From CAVONB01 sp963697205 (lineage in GTDB: Bacteria; Pseudomonadota; Alphaproteobacteria; Rhizobiales; Hyphomicrobiaceae), in contig CAVONB010000013.1 in NCBI GenBank assembly GCA_963697205.1, forward strand, positions 310,001-374,000: a stretch of 64,000 nucleotides of DNA, read 5' to 3'. Positions 9,764 to 20,190 of this stretch are shown in pieces. The notes beneath the pieces are model-generated. The model searched no databases. It saw only the letters and a program-made list of their open reading frames with translations, and had not been told where the DNA came from. The first letter of the stretch is position 1, and every line of letters starts with the position of its first letter. The position numbers were made by a program, and so were the translations under genes.

Positions 9764-11271
9764 CTGTCAGCCACGAACCTGTCCAGCAGCCGTACACCCC
9801 AGCCCGACGCCCAGCCCGCGCTGATGTCGCTGCGCCCCGAATCCATGGCGACACCCGCCACGTCCAGATGCGCCCACGGCGTGTCGTCCTTGACGAAGCG
9901 GCCGATAAACTGCGCGCCCGTGATGGCGCCCCCCCAGCGGCCGCCGATGTTCTTCATGTCCGCATTCTTGGAATCGATCAGCTTGTCGTAGGCTGGCCCC
10001 AGCGGCATCCGCCAGATCTTCTCGCCGGTCGCCTCCCCCGCCTCCGCCAGATCGGCCGCCAGCCGATCGTTGTTGCAGAAGAGCCCGGCGTGCTCCTTGC
10101 CGAGCGCCACGATGATGGCGCCAGTCAGCGTCGCCAGGTCGACCATCAGCTTCGGCGCGAACGCCTCCTGCGCGTAATGCAGCACGTCCGCCAGCACCAG
10201 GCGACCTTCCGCGTCGGTGTTCAACACCTCCACCGTCTGGCCCGACATCGACGTCACGATGTCGCCCGGCCGCGTCGCCGTCCCCGACGGCATGTTCTCC
10301 ACGATCCCGATCAGACCGACGGCATTCACCGCGGCTTGCCGCTTCGCCAGCGCGAGCATCAGGCCGGTGACGCAGGCCGCGCCTGCCATGTCGCCCTTCA
10401 TGTCCTCCATGCCGGCTGCCGGCTTCATCGAGATGCCGCCGGTGTCGAACACCACGCCCTTGCCGATGAAGCAAAGCGGCTTGGCCCGCTTCGACTTGGC
10501 GCCGTGCCACTGCATGACGACCACGCGCGGCGGCCGGGCGCTGCCCTGTGCCACAGCGAGCAGCGCGCCCATCTTCTTATCGCGCAGCGCCGCCTCGTCG
10601 AGAACGGTGATCTCTAGGCCCGCCGAGGCCAGCGCCTCCGCGCGCTCCGCGAACTCGACGGGACCCAGTACGTTCGCCGGCTCGTTGACCAGATCGCGCG
10701 CAAGGATCACGCCCTCACCAACGGCCTCCCGGCGCGCGAACGCGTTGCGCACGGCATCGGGATTGTCGACGTGCACCACCAGATGCTCCAGCCCGTCGCG
10801 GACATCCTCTCCGTTCTCCGTCTTGCGACGCGTGCGATACTTCCGGAACTCGTAGTGGCGCAGCAGCGCCCCCAGCGCCATGTCGGCGGCAGCCTCGACC
10901 GCCTTGCGCCCACCTATGTCGGGCAAGTCGGCGACGAGGCTCGCCCGCTGCGCCTTGCGCGCAAGGATCTGGCCCACGGCCTGCCCGCCCAGCGCCACCA
11001 GATCCTGCTGGCGCGCATCCCCCACGACGCCTGCGCCCAGCACGACGACCCGCTTGGCCGCGACGCCGGACGGAGCCAGCACCTCCAGCGCGGTCTTGGC
11101 CTTGCCCTTGAATTCGGCTGCCGCCCCTGCCCGCCGCACCGCTTCTGCAGCACGCCCCAGCACCGCCTCCGTAGCAGGACTCAAGACGAGGTCCTCGCCC
11201 GCCGCGACGACGAGAACGGGTTCTGGTGCCGCATCGAGCCCGGCAAAGGAAATCATGAGGCGGTCCGACAT
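9748..11271 (-). CDS. pepA: leucyl aminopeptidase (M17 family)
   Basis: Hexameric two-metal cytosolic aminopeptidase of 507 residues that removes N-terminal residues in peptide turnover. The N-terminal regulatory domain is followed by the catalytic domain. This has the metal and catalytic motifs GKGVVFDTGGISMKP, MEDMKGDMAGAA and the family signature NTDAEGRLVLADVL, with the ADMKNIGGRWGG stretch near the C terminus. I chose the ATG at 11271 (MSDRLMISFAGLD) over an in-frame start 216 bases upstream, because the extra sequence is Arg/Cys-rich and unlike the family. It is divergent from lptF, the usual alphaproteobacterial arrangement. Confidence 0.95.
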   Translation of the reverse strand: MSDRLMISFAGLDAAPEPVLVVAAGEDLVLSPATEAVLGRAAEAVRRAGAAAEFKGKAKTALEVLAPSGVAAKRVVVLGAGVVGDARQQDLVALGGQAVGQILARKAQRASLVADLPDIGGRKAVEAAADMALGALLRHYEFRKYRTRRKTENGEDVRDGLEHLVVHVDNPDAVRNAFARREAVGEGVILARDLVNEPANVLGPVEFAERAEALASAGLEITVLDEAALRDKKMGALLAVAQGSARPPRVVVMQWHGAKSKRAKPLCFIGKGVVFDTGGISMKPAAGMEDMKGDMAGAACVTGLMLALAKRQAAVNAVGLIGIVENMPSGTATRPGDIVTSMSGQTVEVLNTDAEGRLVLADVLHYAQEAFAPKLMVDLATLTGAIIVALGKEHAGLFCNNDRLAADLAEAGEATGEKIWRMPLGPAYDKLIDSKNADMKNIGGRWGGAITGAQFIGRFVKDDTPWAHLDVAGVAMDSGRSDISAGWASGWGVRLLDRFVADSHEKG

Positions 11272-11708
11272 GACGCAAGCATCCTCTAGAGGGGGGACGT
11301 CAGGGCCGGCGCGGCGCGATGAGGTCGGCGCTGATCGCAGGAGCCGCCGACAGCGCCGGCAGTCCTGAGCGCAACGTTGCGCAAGATCCGGCGCGGACCG
11401 GTCGGCGACGCTGACGTGACGGTGAAGACGGCGCACCTTAGCCGGTTGTTGCCGAAGTGCAAGCCGGCCCCGCGGATCGACCGACACCCGGGCCGCGGCA
11501 AGCCCCGTGGTCGAATTTCGGCCACGCTGCTGTGGAACGGCCTGCTAATGGCGCCATCGGGGGCGCGCAAGACCGGTTCGGCACGGCATGTGAAGGCACA
11601 ACAGCTGGGACCGTCACCAGCTGCTTCGGCCTCGCCGGCGGCCCGCGTCCCCTCCCCCACCGGAGCCACCATCGCGTGCACGCCAGGGCCCAAGAGCGTC
11701 ATCCCAAG
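11272..11708. other. divergent intergenic region between pepA and lptF
   Basis: This 437-base gap must hold the promoters of both pepA and lptF. An open frame runs through it into lptF, but its Pro/Arg/His-rich translation has no family resemblance and I treat it as non-coding. I find no clear minus-10/minus-35 pair or operator. Confidence 0.45.
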
Positions 11709-12908
11709 ATGAGCATCATCTCCCGATACATCTTCAGGCAGGCCCTCGGCGCGCTCCTGCTGATCCTGCTGTCGCTGACCGGCGTGGTCTGGATCGCCCT
11801 CGCCCTGAAGCAGCTGAACCTCGTCACGTCTCAAGGCGCCGACGTCTGGCGCCTGCTCGCCATCACCACGCTGGCCGTCCCCAACCTGATGGCGCTGATC
11901 GCCCCGATCGCACTACTGATCGCAACCATCCACACTCTGAACCGGCTCAATACCGATAGCGAACTGATCGTGCTCACGGCCTCGGGCGCTACCGTGTGGA
12001 CCGTTGCGCGGCCCCTGTTGCTGCTGGCGGCCATCGTCGCCTTGGGCGTATCCGCCGTGAACCACGCGGTCATGCCATGGAGCCTGCGCATGCTGCGCTC
12101 CATGATCCTGGAGGTGCGCACCGACCTTCTGTCCCAGGTCATCCAGCCCGGCCGCTTCTCCTCCCCTGAGGCCGGCGTCACCATCCATATCCGCGACCGC
12201 GGCCTGGACGGCGTGCTGCGCGGCATCCTCATGCACGACACCCGGGACGCAGGGCAGCACCTGTCCTATCTGGCCGAGACCGGCACGCTCACCCGCCAGG
12301 ACGCCTCCGCCTTCCTCACGATGTCAAATGGCCACATCTTGCGCCGACCGACCGGCGACGAGCCCGTGCAGATCATCGCCTTTGCCCGCTACGCGATCGA
12401 CCTGGAGGGGTTTGAGCGCAAGGCGGCCGCGTTTGGCGGCTACAAACCGCGCGAGCATTACACCCACGAGCTGTTCGCCCCTGACACCACGCTGGCGACC
12501 TACAAGGAGGCCCCCGGCCAGTTCCGCGCCGAGTTGCATGAACGCTTCGCGACAGCCACTCTATCCGATCGCCTTCGTCCTGCTGGCCGTCGCGTTCATC
12601 GGCCAGGCCCAGAGCACACGTCAGCGACGCGCACAGATCGTGGCCACCGCCTTCACCCTGGCCGCCGCCGCCCGAGTCGGCGGCTTCGCCGTCAACAACC
12701 TGACCGTCCTGCACGCCAGCGCCACACCGCTGATCTACGCCGTGCCACTGTTCGCGATGGGCTTCGGCGCCGTCATGATGCACGTCAACGCCCGGCCACG
12801 CCGCGGCGGGTCCCGGCTGTCCGATGCCGTCGACACGCTCCTAGCCCGTCTCCCCCGGCTCGGCCGCGCCCCCCCCTCCCCCGCCAGGCAGCCCGGGGAG
12901 GATCATGA
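11709..12908 (+). CDS. lptF: LptF, LPS export permease, frameshifted as given
   Basis: Inner-membrane permease of the LptB2FG ABC transporter that extracts LPS for transport to the outer membrane. The start MSIISRYIFRQALGALLLIL is typical. Membrane segments near residues 10-35, 55-80 and 100-125 precede the periplasmic beta-jellyroll domain (AGVTIHIRDRGLDGVLRGIL), and the C-terminal segments follow in another frame (PLYPIAFVLLAVAFIGQAQS). One extra base around 12549-12553 causes that shift. The second frame then lacks a stop. One C missing from the C run at 12869-12876 would bring back the frame that ends in TGA at 12906-12908 and overlaps the lptG ATG (ATGA). With both corrections the protein has 399 residues. 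Probable sequence errors; lptF is normally essential. Confidence 0.85.
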   Translation: MSIISRYIFRQALGALLLILLSLTGVVWIALALKQLNLVTSQGADVWRLLAITTLAVPNLMALIAPIALLIATIHTLNRLNTDSELIVLTASGATVWTVARPLLLLAAIVALGVSAVNHAVMPWSLRMLRSMILEVRTDLLSQVIQPGRFSSPEAGVTIHIRDRGLDGVLRGILMHDTRDAGQHLSYLAETGTLTRQDASAFLTMSNGHILRRPTGDEPVQIIAFARYAIDLEGFERKAAAFGGYKPREHYTHELFAPDTTLATYKEAPGQFRAELHERFATATLSDRLRPAGRRVHRPGPEHTSATRTDRGHRLHPGRRRPSRRLRRQQPDRPARQRHTADLRRATVRDGLRRRHDARQRPATPRRVPAVRCRRHAPSPSPPARPRPPLPRQAARGGS

Positions 12909-14007
12909 GCATGGGCATTTTCTCGATCACCGGGCGCTACGTCGCGGGCAAGTTCCTGACCACGATCCTCGCCACGTTCTTCCTGTGCGCGATCCTGATC
13001 TTCATGATCGATTTCGTGGAGGTCTTGCGCCAGTCGAGCAAATACGGCGCCGTTCCCTTCTGGCGCCTGCTCTGGATGACGCTGCTGCGCCTGCCCGCCT
13101 ACACCGAGATCCTGCTCGCCTTCGCCGTGCTGGTCGGCACCATCGGCGCACTGATGCTGCTGAGCCGCGGCAGCGAGCTCACCGTTCTGCGCGCCGCCGG
13201 CATCTCCGTCTGGCAGTTCCTGATGCCGGGCATCGTCGTCGCCTTCCTCCTGGGCGTGTTCGCCGTACTCGTCTACAACCCGATCGCGGCTGCCGCCCGC
13301 GCCGAAGCGGAGCGCGAATTCGCCGAGGCATTCGGCAAGGAAAACAACCTCTTGCGCGCCTATGGCGGCGGCGCTTGGCTGCGCCAGGACGGCACCGACG
13401 GCCCCTCCGTCCTGCATGCCGCCGGCAACTCCAATCGCGGACTGACGCTGACCGGAGTCGTCGCCTTCCAGTACGACCGCCAGGGCCGCTTCGTGGAGCG
13501 CATCGACGGCGGCCAAGGCCGAACTGCAGGACGGCCACTGGCTGATCACGGACGCCTGGGTGTCTAGGGTCGGCCGGCCGCCCGAAACGTTTCGATAGCT
13601 ACATCCTGAGCACATACCTCACGCCCGAGCGCGTGTCCGACGCCCTGGGCTCGCTTATCTCGCTCTCCGTGTTCGAGTTGCCAGGCGTCATCGAAGTCAC
13701 GGAAAAAGCAGGACTTTCCTCCGCCCGATACCGTGTCCAGTACGAGCTGCTTCTGTCCCGCCCGCTGCTGCTCGTGGCGATGGTTCTTTTGGGGGCCACT
13801 GTGTCGTTGCGGTCATTCCGGTTCGGTCGCATCCAGACTATGGTCGTCACCGGAATGGTAGGGGGCTTCGGATTTTTCCTGCTGGCAGAAGTGTCACGCC
13901 AGATCGGCTCGGCCGGGCTCGTCCCGGCGTCCGCTGCTGTGTGGCTGCCGGTGGCACTGGGGATCTTCCTGTCGCTGACGGTGCTCTTGCACCAGGAGGA
14001 CGGTTGA
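12905..14007 (+). CDS. lptG: LptG, LPS export permease, frameshifted as given
   Basis: Partner permease of LptF. The intact first part (MSMGIFSITGRYVAGKFLTT) has three membrane segments up to about residue 120 and the conserved LSRGSELTVLRAAGIS cytoplasmic coupling segment, then enters the periplasmic domain. An extra G within 13508-13512 shifts the frame after FVERID and leads to a false stop at 13565-13567. A second extra base in the T run 13590-13592 shifts it again. The proper sequence resumes as DALGSLISLSVFELPG and ends after three more membrane segments at 14007. Removing both bases gives 366 residues, the usual length. It overlaps lptF by four bases and is followed directly by lptD. 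Confidence 0.85.
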
Positions 14008-14010
14008 GTG

Positions 14011-16556
14011 ATGCGTGAAGCGCAGACACCGCAACGGGGTTGCGGCGCCATGCGTTTCCGGCGGCGCTGCCCGGAGGCAGTGGCCATCGGGGGCGCGCGT
14101 GCGCACTCGTCCGGCCGCCTGCACGTTACCGCGCTCACTCCCGCAACACGCCGCGATCACGCCCTCCGGCGGCTTGCCCGGCTTGGCCTGCTCTGTCTGG
14201 TCCTCGCCGCGGTCCTTCCGCTCGCGCCCGCGCACGGCGCAATCCCGTCCCCAGGACAAGCTGATCGACCTCGTCACCAAGGAGCCCGGGCCAGGATCTC
14301 CTCGCCCCGCCGCCGCGAACGTTCGGTGGCGCGACAGCCGTCCCGCGCCCCCGTCGATCCAGGTCGATCGCTCCAAGCCGCTCAACCTGTCGGCCGACAA
14401 CCTGACCTATGACACCGCCGGCAACCGCGTCATCGCCAGCGGCAATGTCCAGATCTTCTACAACGACTACGCTCTGACGGCCGACGAGGTGATCTACGAC
14501 CAGAGCGCCAGCACCGTGACCGCCAAGCGGCAACGTTCGCCTGCAGGAGCCCAACGGCAATATCATCCGCGCCGACGCCTATACGCTGACCGACGATTTC
14601 CGCGACGGCTTCGCCCGCGGCCTGCTCGTCACCACCAGCGACGAGACGCGCATCTCCGCCGAGCGCGCTACGCGCCGTGAAGGCAACGTGACCGAGTTCA
14701 CAAACGGCAAGTTCACGCCGTGCAAGAGCGTCAGCCGACGTGCCGCCGCTGTGGTGCATCTCCGCCGCGCGTGTCGTCCACGATCAGAGCCAGGCGACCA
14801 TCACCTATCAGGACGCCACGTTCGAAGTGTTCGGGGTGCCGATCCTCTACCTCCCCTACTTCCAGCACCCCGACCCGTCGGTGAAGCGCCGCTCCGGCTT
14901 CCTGATCCCCGAGTACGGCGTCTCCAACAACCTCGGCCACACGGTCGAGGTGCCCTACTATTTCGCCATCGCGCCGAACATGGATTTCCTGTTCCACCCG
15001 CTCTACTCGACCAAGCAGGGCGTGCTCTGGCAGGGCGACTTCCGCCATCGGCTGGCGAACGGCCAGTACACCATCAAGTTCGCCGCCATCGACCAAGGCG
15101 ACACCGACGCCAACGTCAGTCAGGACCTGCAGAACACCTGGCGCGGCAGCATCGAGACCAAGGGCCTGTTCAAGCTTCGCCAGCTGGTGGCACCTCGGCT
15201 GGGACGTGATCGTCGAGAGCGACGACGCCTTCCGTCGCTTCTACAAGCTCGACAACATCCTGCAGACCGACCGCGTCAATACCGTTTTCCTGACCGGCTT
15301 GAACGACCGCAACTATTTCTCCATGCAGCTCTACCATTTCGGCGGGCTGCTCTTGAGCGACACGCCCCAGGCCGAGGCGCGCGTCCACCCGGTCATCGAC
15401 TACAACTATGTCTTTGACCAGTCCGGTACTCGGCGGCGAGCTGGCCTGGGATACCAATGCGCTGAGCTTCTCGCGCGACGACAACGTGCCGGGCCGCGAC
15501 CGCACCTTCATGAGCCGCGTCAGCACCGAGGTGAAGTGGCGCCGGCGCATGACAGATGCCATCGGCATCACGTACACGCCCTTCGCCAACCTGCGCGGCG
15601 ATGTCTACCAGCTCGACAACTACTTCGACCCCGTTACCGCCACATATGTCGGTGACGAGCAGCTCGCGCGCGGCATCGCAACCGGCGGCGCAACGGTCAC
15701 CTATCCCTGGGCCATGGCCGCGGCTTCCGGCACGCATGTCATCGAGCCGATCGCCCAGATCGTCGCGCGACAGTCACACATCCCTCAGCGCCGCTATCCT
15801 GACGAGGACGCGCGCTCGCTCAACTTCGACATCACCAACCTGTTCGACGTCGACAAATTCTCTGGCCTCGACCGCGTCCAATCCGGTACGCGCGCCAACG
15901 CCGGCGTCCAGTACACGTTCCAGTCACGCAACGGCGGCTATGCAAGTCTGCTCGCCGGCCAGAGCTTCCACCTCGCCGGCTACAACGCCTACGCCGACCC
16001 CGGCCTCGACGCCGACGGCAAGTCGCTGTTCAATCCCTCGAGCGGTCTGGAAACACGCTCTTCGGATTACGTGATCGGCGGCACGCTGGCGCCCTCGTCC
16101 ATGCTCCGCATCGTCTCGCAGGCGCGCTTCGACAACGATAACTTCTCGCTGCGCCGGCAGGACACGTTCGCCCGCGTTGCCTACGGCCCGATCGCCGCCC
16201 AGGCCGCCTATGCCTTCACCGCGGCCGATCCCACGCTCGGCATCGCCAAGTCGCAGCAGGACATCCTTGCCTCTGTCGGCCTGCGCCTGACCGATCACTG
16301 GAGCATTCTCGGCTCCATGCGCTACGACCTCGACGCGCACGAGCGCATCCAGGACGTCATTTCGCTGCGCTACGCCGACGAGTGCCTGGTGCTGACCTTG
16401 TCCTACACGGACACGTTCATCACCGATCCGACCCGCGACATCCAGCCCGATCACGCCTTCATGTTCCGCTTCGAGCTGAAGCACCTGGGCGAGTTCCGTT
16501 ACAAGACCGACGTGCTCGACCACGTGTTCGCGGAAAACCAGCCGCCCAAGCTCTGA
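14011..16556 (+). CDS. lptD: LptD outer-membrane LPS assembly protein, frameshifted as given
   Basis: Beta-barrel that inserts LPS into the outer leaflet together with LptE. The signal peptide core is LGLLCLVLAAVLPLAPAHG. It is followed by the OstA/LptA-like jellyroll (LNLSADNLTYDTAGNRVIAS) with the FTPCK cysteine region, and the long barrel ending FRFELKHLGEFRYKTDVLDHVF. Five single-base insertions break the frame: near 14240-14262, at 14525-14526 (A), 14735-14736 (C), 15176-15177 (T) and 15422 (T). Removing them gives one continuous frame of about 846 residues, the normal family length. The start is the ATG at 14011, with a GTG at 14008 as alternative; both follow the lptG stop at once. Confidence 0.85.
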
Positions 16557-16773
16557 CGCTGCAGAGATGGTTTGGGCCCCCGCCATTGCTCGTCGATCAC
16601 ATCGGGCAGCCGGGATCCCCCCGACACGCTGCCGGCCGAACGCCCCTCGGCCGTCCCGCCCTCACGCCGCTTTGCCACGCCCTCGCCCATCTTGGTGTGG
16701 ATAAGGACCCGACCCGTTCCGCCATCGCGTTAAACTGCGGAATTGAAGAAACCATCGAAACGGAACGACCGCG

Positions 16774-18072
16774 ATGCCGAACCCAGACACGTGCCAACGG
16801 CGTGCAGACGCGATGGCCGCGTACGGATGTGGCTCCACCGCTCACGGCACCGCTCCCGCCGCCGGGGCCTGCACGCCCCGCATGCAGCAGCGCGCCTGCG
16901 CACGGCGCCTCGCCCTGGTGCTGGGACCGATGATCATGGGACCGATCCTCGCCGCCGGCGTCGCCCTCGCGCCCCTCGCGCCCACCGAAGCCATCGCGCG
17001 CACGCAGTCCAAGTCGGGTGGAAGCTCCAGCGAGGTCTCTATCCTCGCCATCGTCAATGACGAGCCGGTCACCGCCTACGAGGTCGAGCAGCGAGCTCGC
17101 CTCAACGCCATGTCGACCAACATCGGCCCGCGCGCCCAGGCCAACTTTCAGAGCCTGATCAAGCAGGAAAGCACAAACAACCGCTTGAAGGCGCTCCTAC
17201 AGCAGACCATCCGCGAGAACCAGGGCAAGACGCGCGAGCAGATCCTCGCCGTCTTCGAGCGCCGCAAGGCCGACTTTGCCAAGGGCCTGCAAAAGCAAGC
17301 CTTCGAGAGCGCGCGCGCCGGCGTACTACCAAAGCTGCGCAAGGACGCCCTCGACGAGATCATCGACGAAAAGCTCAAGATCCAGGAAGCCAAACGCCAG
17401 AACGCCGCCGTCGACGACGCCGCCCTCGACAACGTCATCAAATCGATCGCCCAGCGCAACAAGATGACTTCGGACCAGTTCGCGGCGCACCTGAAGAGCC
17501 AGGGCGTCGCCATCTCCAGCATGCGCCAGCGCTTTCGTGCCACGCTGTCGTGGAACGAGGTCATCCGGCGCAAGTTCGGCCGCTACGTCGACATTTCACA
17601 ACGCGACGTCGACCAGTTCGTCTCCAAGGCGCCGGGCGCGGAGGATGCCGTCGAGTTGCAGGTCCAGCGCATCACATTCGGCGCCGGCGGCAGCCTGGGC
17701 CAGAAGGAACTCGCCCTGGCGCTGGGCGCCGCCGAAAAGCTGCGCGCGGGCTTCAAGGGCTGTGCCAGCGCTCCTGGCCTCGTCAAGCAGACCAGCGGCG
17801 CACGTCTGGAGAACCTCGGCCCGCGCCGCCCCGACGCAATTCCCGAGCCGACCCGAAGCCTGCTGCTCAACGCCCGCGACGGCGAGATGCTCCCCGCGAC
17901 CGTCGGCCAAACGGGCGTCGAGTTGTGGATGGTCTGCGGGCGCAAGGTGGTCAAGGGCTCCGAGCAGGCCGAAGAGCGCGCCAAGGACGAGCTGCGCCAG
18001 CGCGAGTTCGAGCTGCTTGCCCGCCGCCATCTTCAGGACCTGCGCCAGGACGCCACCATCGACCGCCGCTAA
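16774..18072 (+). CDS. surA: SurA-like periplasmic chaperone
   Basis: Periplasmic chaperone/peptidyl-prolyl isomerase of 432 residues that helps outer-membrane proteins such as LptD fold. After a long N terminus a hydrophobic signal segment (LALVLGPMIMGPILAAGVAL) precedes the SurA N-terminal domain, recognised by ILAIVNDEPVTAYEVEQRARL. A parvulin-like region around residues 300-400 follows (VQRITFGAGGSLGQKE...) but is divergent from the catalytic consensus, so isomerase activity is doubtful. It follows lptD by 217 bases and precedes pdxA, the conserved alphaproteobacterial order. The first 35 residues before the signal segment are unusually long; a later ATG at 16813 or 16882 may be the true start. 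Confidence 0.85.
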   Translation: MPNPDTCQRRADAMAAYGCGSTAHGTAPAAGACTPRMQQRACARRLALVLGPMIMGPILAAGVALAPLAPTEAIARTQSKSGGSSSEVSILAIVNDEPVTAYEVEQRARLNAMSTNIGPRAQANFQSLIKQESTNNRLKALLQQTIRENQGKTREQILAVFERRKADFAKGLQKQAFESARAGVLPKLRKDALDEIIDEKLKIQEAKRQNAAVDDAALDNVIKSIAQRNKMTSDQFAAHLKSQGVAISSMRQRFRATLSWNEVIRRKFGRYVDISQRDVDQFVSKAPGAEDAVELQVQRITFGAGGSLGQKELALALGAAEKLRAGFKGCASAPGLVKQTSGARLENLGPRRPDAIPEPTRSLLLNARDGEMLPATVGQTGVELWMVCGRKVVKGSEQAEERAKDELRQREFELLARRHLQDLRQDATIDRR

Positions 18073-18207
18073 TCCGCCCTCGCCGGTCCCGGCCTGAACC
18101 CCGGGCCTCCCTGATCTGCGCTCCCCGGCCGATCCCATCCGCCGCCCGACTGTGGCATGATGCGCCCGAACGCCGCTCTCCCTGGGCGGCGACACCGGAG
18201 ACCTGCC

Positions 18208-19260
18208 ATGGCGGCCCTGCCGCTCGCCGTCACCATGGGCGATCCCGCCGGGATCGGCATCGAGATCACACTGGCGGCCTGGCGCCACCGCGCGACCGCG
18301 GCCGTGCCGCCGTTCGCGCTTTTGGCCGATCCCCAGGCCGTTGCCGCTCGGGCCGCCGCCATCGGCATCACCGTCCCCATTCGCGCGCTTTCCGCATTGA
18401 GCGATGCGGCAGGAGCGTTCCCCCATGCCTTGCCTGTGCTGCCCATCCCCCTCCCCCGCCCTGCCGAAGCCGGCACGCCCGATGCCGCAAACGCTTCGGC
18501 CGTCATCGCCGCGATCGAAACCGCCGTCGCCGCCGTCGTGGCGGGCGAAGCGTCCGGCGTCGTCACCAACCCGATCGCCAAGCACGTGCTGACCGCCACC
18601 GGCTTTGCTCATCCCGGTCACACGGAATTTCTCGGCGCACTCGCCAGCCGACACGGCCTCCTTGCCGAACCGCATCCCGTCATGATGCTCGCCGCGTCGG
18701 AGTTGCGCGTGGTGCCCCTAACGGTTCATGTCCCGCTGGCGCGCGTGCCCGCCCTCATCACGAAGGACGCAATCGTGCGCACCGCCGGCATCATCGACGC
18801 GAGCTTGCGACAGGATTTCGCGATCCCGGCGCCGCGCATCTCCATCGCCGGCCTCAATCCGCATGCCGGTGAGAGCGGCACCATGGGGGTTGAGGATCGC
18901 GACATCATCGCACCCGCCATCGCCGCACTCTCCGCCCAAGGTCTCAAAGTGACCGGCCCACACCCCGCCGACACGCTGTTTCACGACCGGGCCCGCACCA
19001 CCTATGACGCTGTACTCGCCATGTATCACGACCAAGCCCTGATCCCGATCAAGACCATCGCCTTCGACACCGCCGTCAACGTCACGCTCGGCCTGCCGTT
19101 CGTGCGCACCTCGCCCGATCACGGCACAGCCTTCGACATCGCCGGGCGCGGCACAGCTTCGCCCTCGAGCCTGATCGCGGCGATCAGGCTCGCAGCCCAG
19201 ATGGCACACGCGCGCACATCGCGACACAATGGCACCCCTGGAAGGGCGGCAACGCAATGA
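18208..19260 (+). CDS. pdxA: 4-hydroxythreonine-4-phosphate dehydrogenase PdxA
   Basis: NAD-dependent oxidative decarboxylase of the DXP-dependent vitamin B6 pathway, 350 residues. The start motif LAVTMGDPAGIGIEI, the NPIAKHVL segment, the zinc ligand region GHTEFLG and the C-terminal MYHDQALIPIKTIAFDTAVN motif are complete. I chose the ATG at 18208 because the family begins directly before the MGDPAGIG motif. The stop overlaps the start of rsmA (ATGA), so the two are translationally coupled, the widespread pdxA-rsmA pairing. Confidence 0.96.
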   Translation: MAALPLAVTMGDPAGIGIEITLAAWRHRATAAVPPFALLADPQAVAARAAAIGITVPIRALSALSDAAGAFPHALPVLPIPLPRPAEAGTPDAANASAVIAAIETAVAAVVAGEASGVVTNPIAKHVLTATGFAHPGHTEFLGALASRHGLLAEPHPVMMLAASELRVVPLTVHVPLARVPALITKDAIVRTAGIIDASLRQDFAIPAPRISIAGLNPHAGESGTMGVEDRDIIAPAIAALSAQGLKVTGPHPADTLFHDRARTTYDAVLAMYHDQALIPIKTIAFDTAVNVTLGLPFVRTSPDHGTAFDIAGRGTASPSSLIAAIRLAAQMAHARTSRHNGTPGRAATQ

Positions 19261-20186
19261 GCGCCGCCACGACCGGGCAGAGCCGCTCCGGTGCCAGCCC
19301 CGACGGGCTGCCGCCTCTGCGCGACGTCATTCGCGACCTAGGGCTGACGGCACGCAAGAGCCTCGGCCAGAACTTCATTCTCGACCTCAACCTCACCCGC
19401 AAGATCGCACGCGCCGCCGCGCCGCTCGACCAGCGCACCGTCGTGGAAATCGGACCCGGCCCCGGTGGCCTGACGCGCGCGCTCCTGCTGGAAGGCGCCC
19501 GACGCGTCGTCGCCGTGGAGCGCGACGAGCGCTGCCGCCCCGCCCTCGACGCCATTGCCGAAAGATATCCGGGCCGCCTCGACGTCCAATTCGGCGACGC
19601 CCTCGACGTCAATTGGCCGGAGGCTCTGGGTCCCGATGCCGGGCGGACGGCCATCGTCGCGAACCTGCCCTACGGTGTCGCCACGCGCCTCCTCGTCGGC
19701 TGGCTGGAGACCGCGCCCTGGCCGCCGTGGTTCGACCTGATGGTCCTGATGTTTCAAAAGGAGGTCGCCGACCGCATCGTCGCCGCGCCCGGCACCAAGG
19801 CCTACGGCCGCCTAGCCGTCATCGCGCAATGGCGCACCAGCCCGAAGATCCTCATCAACCTGCCCCCCGACGCCTTCACGCCGCCGCCGAAAGTCGCCTC
19901 CGCCGTCGTCACCTTCCAGCCCCGCGCCGCGCCCTCGCCGGACTGCGACGTCGCATATTTGTCGGAAGTGACGGCCGCCGCCTTCGGTCAACGCCGCAAG
20001 ATGCTGCGCCAAAGCCTCAAGGCGGTGACGGCGGATACCGAAGCGCTGACACGGGCCGCCGGCCTCACCGGCGACATGCGCGCAGAGCAACTGTCGGTCG
20101 CAGACTTCGCCCGATTGGCCCAGGAGCTTGCGGCCGAGCGGCGCGCCGGCGGCGCCATCGGGCGCCTCACGCGTCGGCGCAATTGA
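19257..20186 (+). CDS. rsmA: 16S rRNA dimethyladenosine transferase RsmA (KsgA)
   Basis: SAM-dependent enzyme that dimethylates two adjacent adenines in helix 45 of 16S rRNA late in 30S assembly. The protein has 309 residues. The family start ARKSLGQNFILD, SAM motif I VEIGPGPGGLTRALL, acidic motif II VERDERC and the catalytic NLPYGVA (motif IV) are present. The C-terminal helical domain includes FGQRRKMLRQSLK. The ATG overlaps the pdxA stop. It converges on gmk with four bases between the two stops. Confidence 0.97.
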   Translation: MSAATTGQSRSGASPDGLPPLRDVIRDLGLTARKSLGQNFILDLNLTRKIARAAAPLDQRTVVEIGPGPGGLTRALLLEGARRVVAVERDERCRPALDAIAERYPGRLDVQFGDALDVNWPEALGPDAGRTAIVANLPYGVATRLLVGWLETAPWPPWFDLMVLMFQKEVADRIVAAPGTKAYGRLAVIAQWRTSPKILINLPPDAFTPPPKVASAVVTFQPRAAPSPDCDVAYLSEVTAAAFGQRRKMLRQSLKAVTADTEALTRAAGLTGDMRAEQLSVADFARLAQELAAERRAGGAIGRLTRRRN

Positions 20187-20190
20187 GCTG

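Noticed and set aside
9627..9824. 65-codon frame crossing the pepA end
   Set aside because: No ribosome binding site, half of it antisense to pepA; the shorter frame at 9680 has better support.
11457..11708. In-frame N-terminal extension of lptF
   Set aside because: LptF proteins begin directly at the first membrane segment, and the extension is His/Pro/Arg-rich without similarity.
12545..15425. Programmed ribosomal frameshifting to explain the lpt breaks
   Set aside because: The sites share no slippery heptamer or downstream structure, and so many shifts in successive genes would be without precedent.
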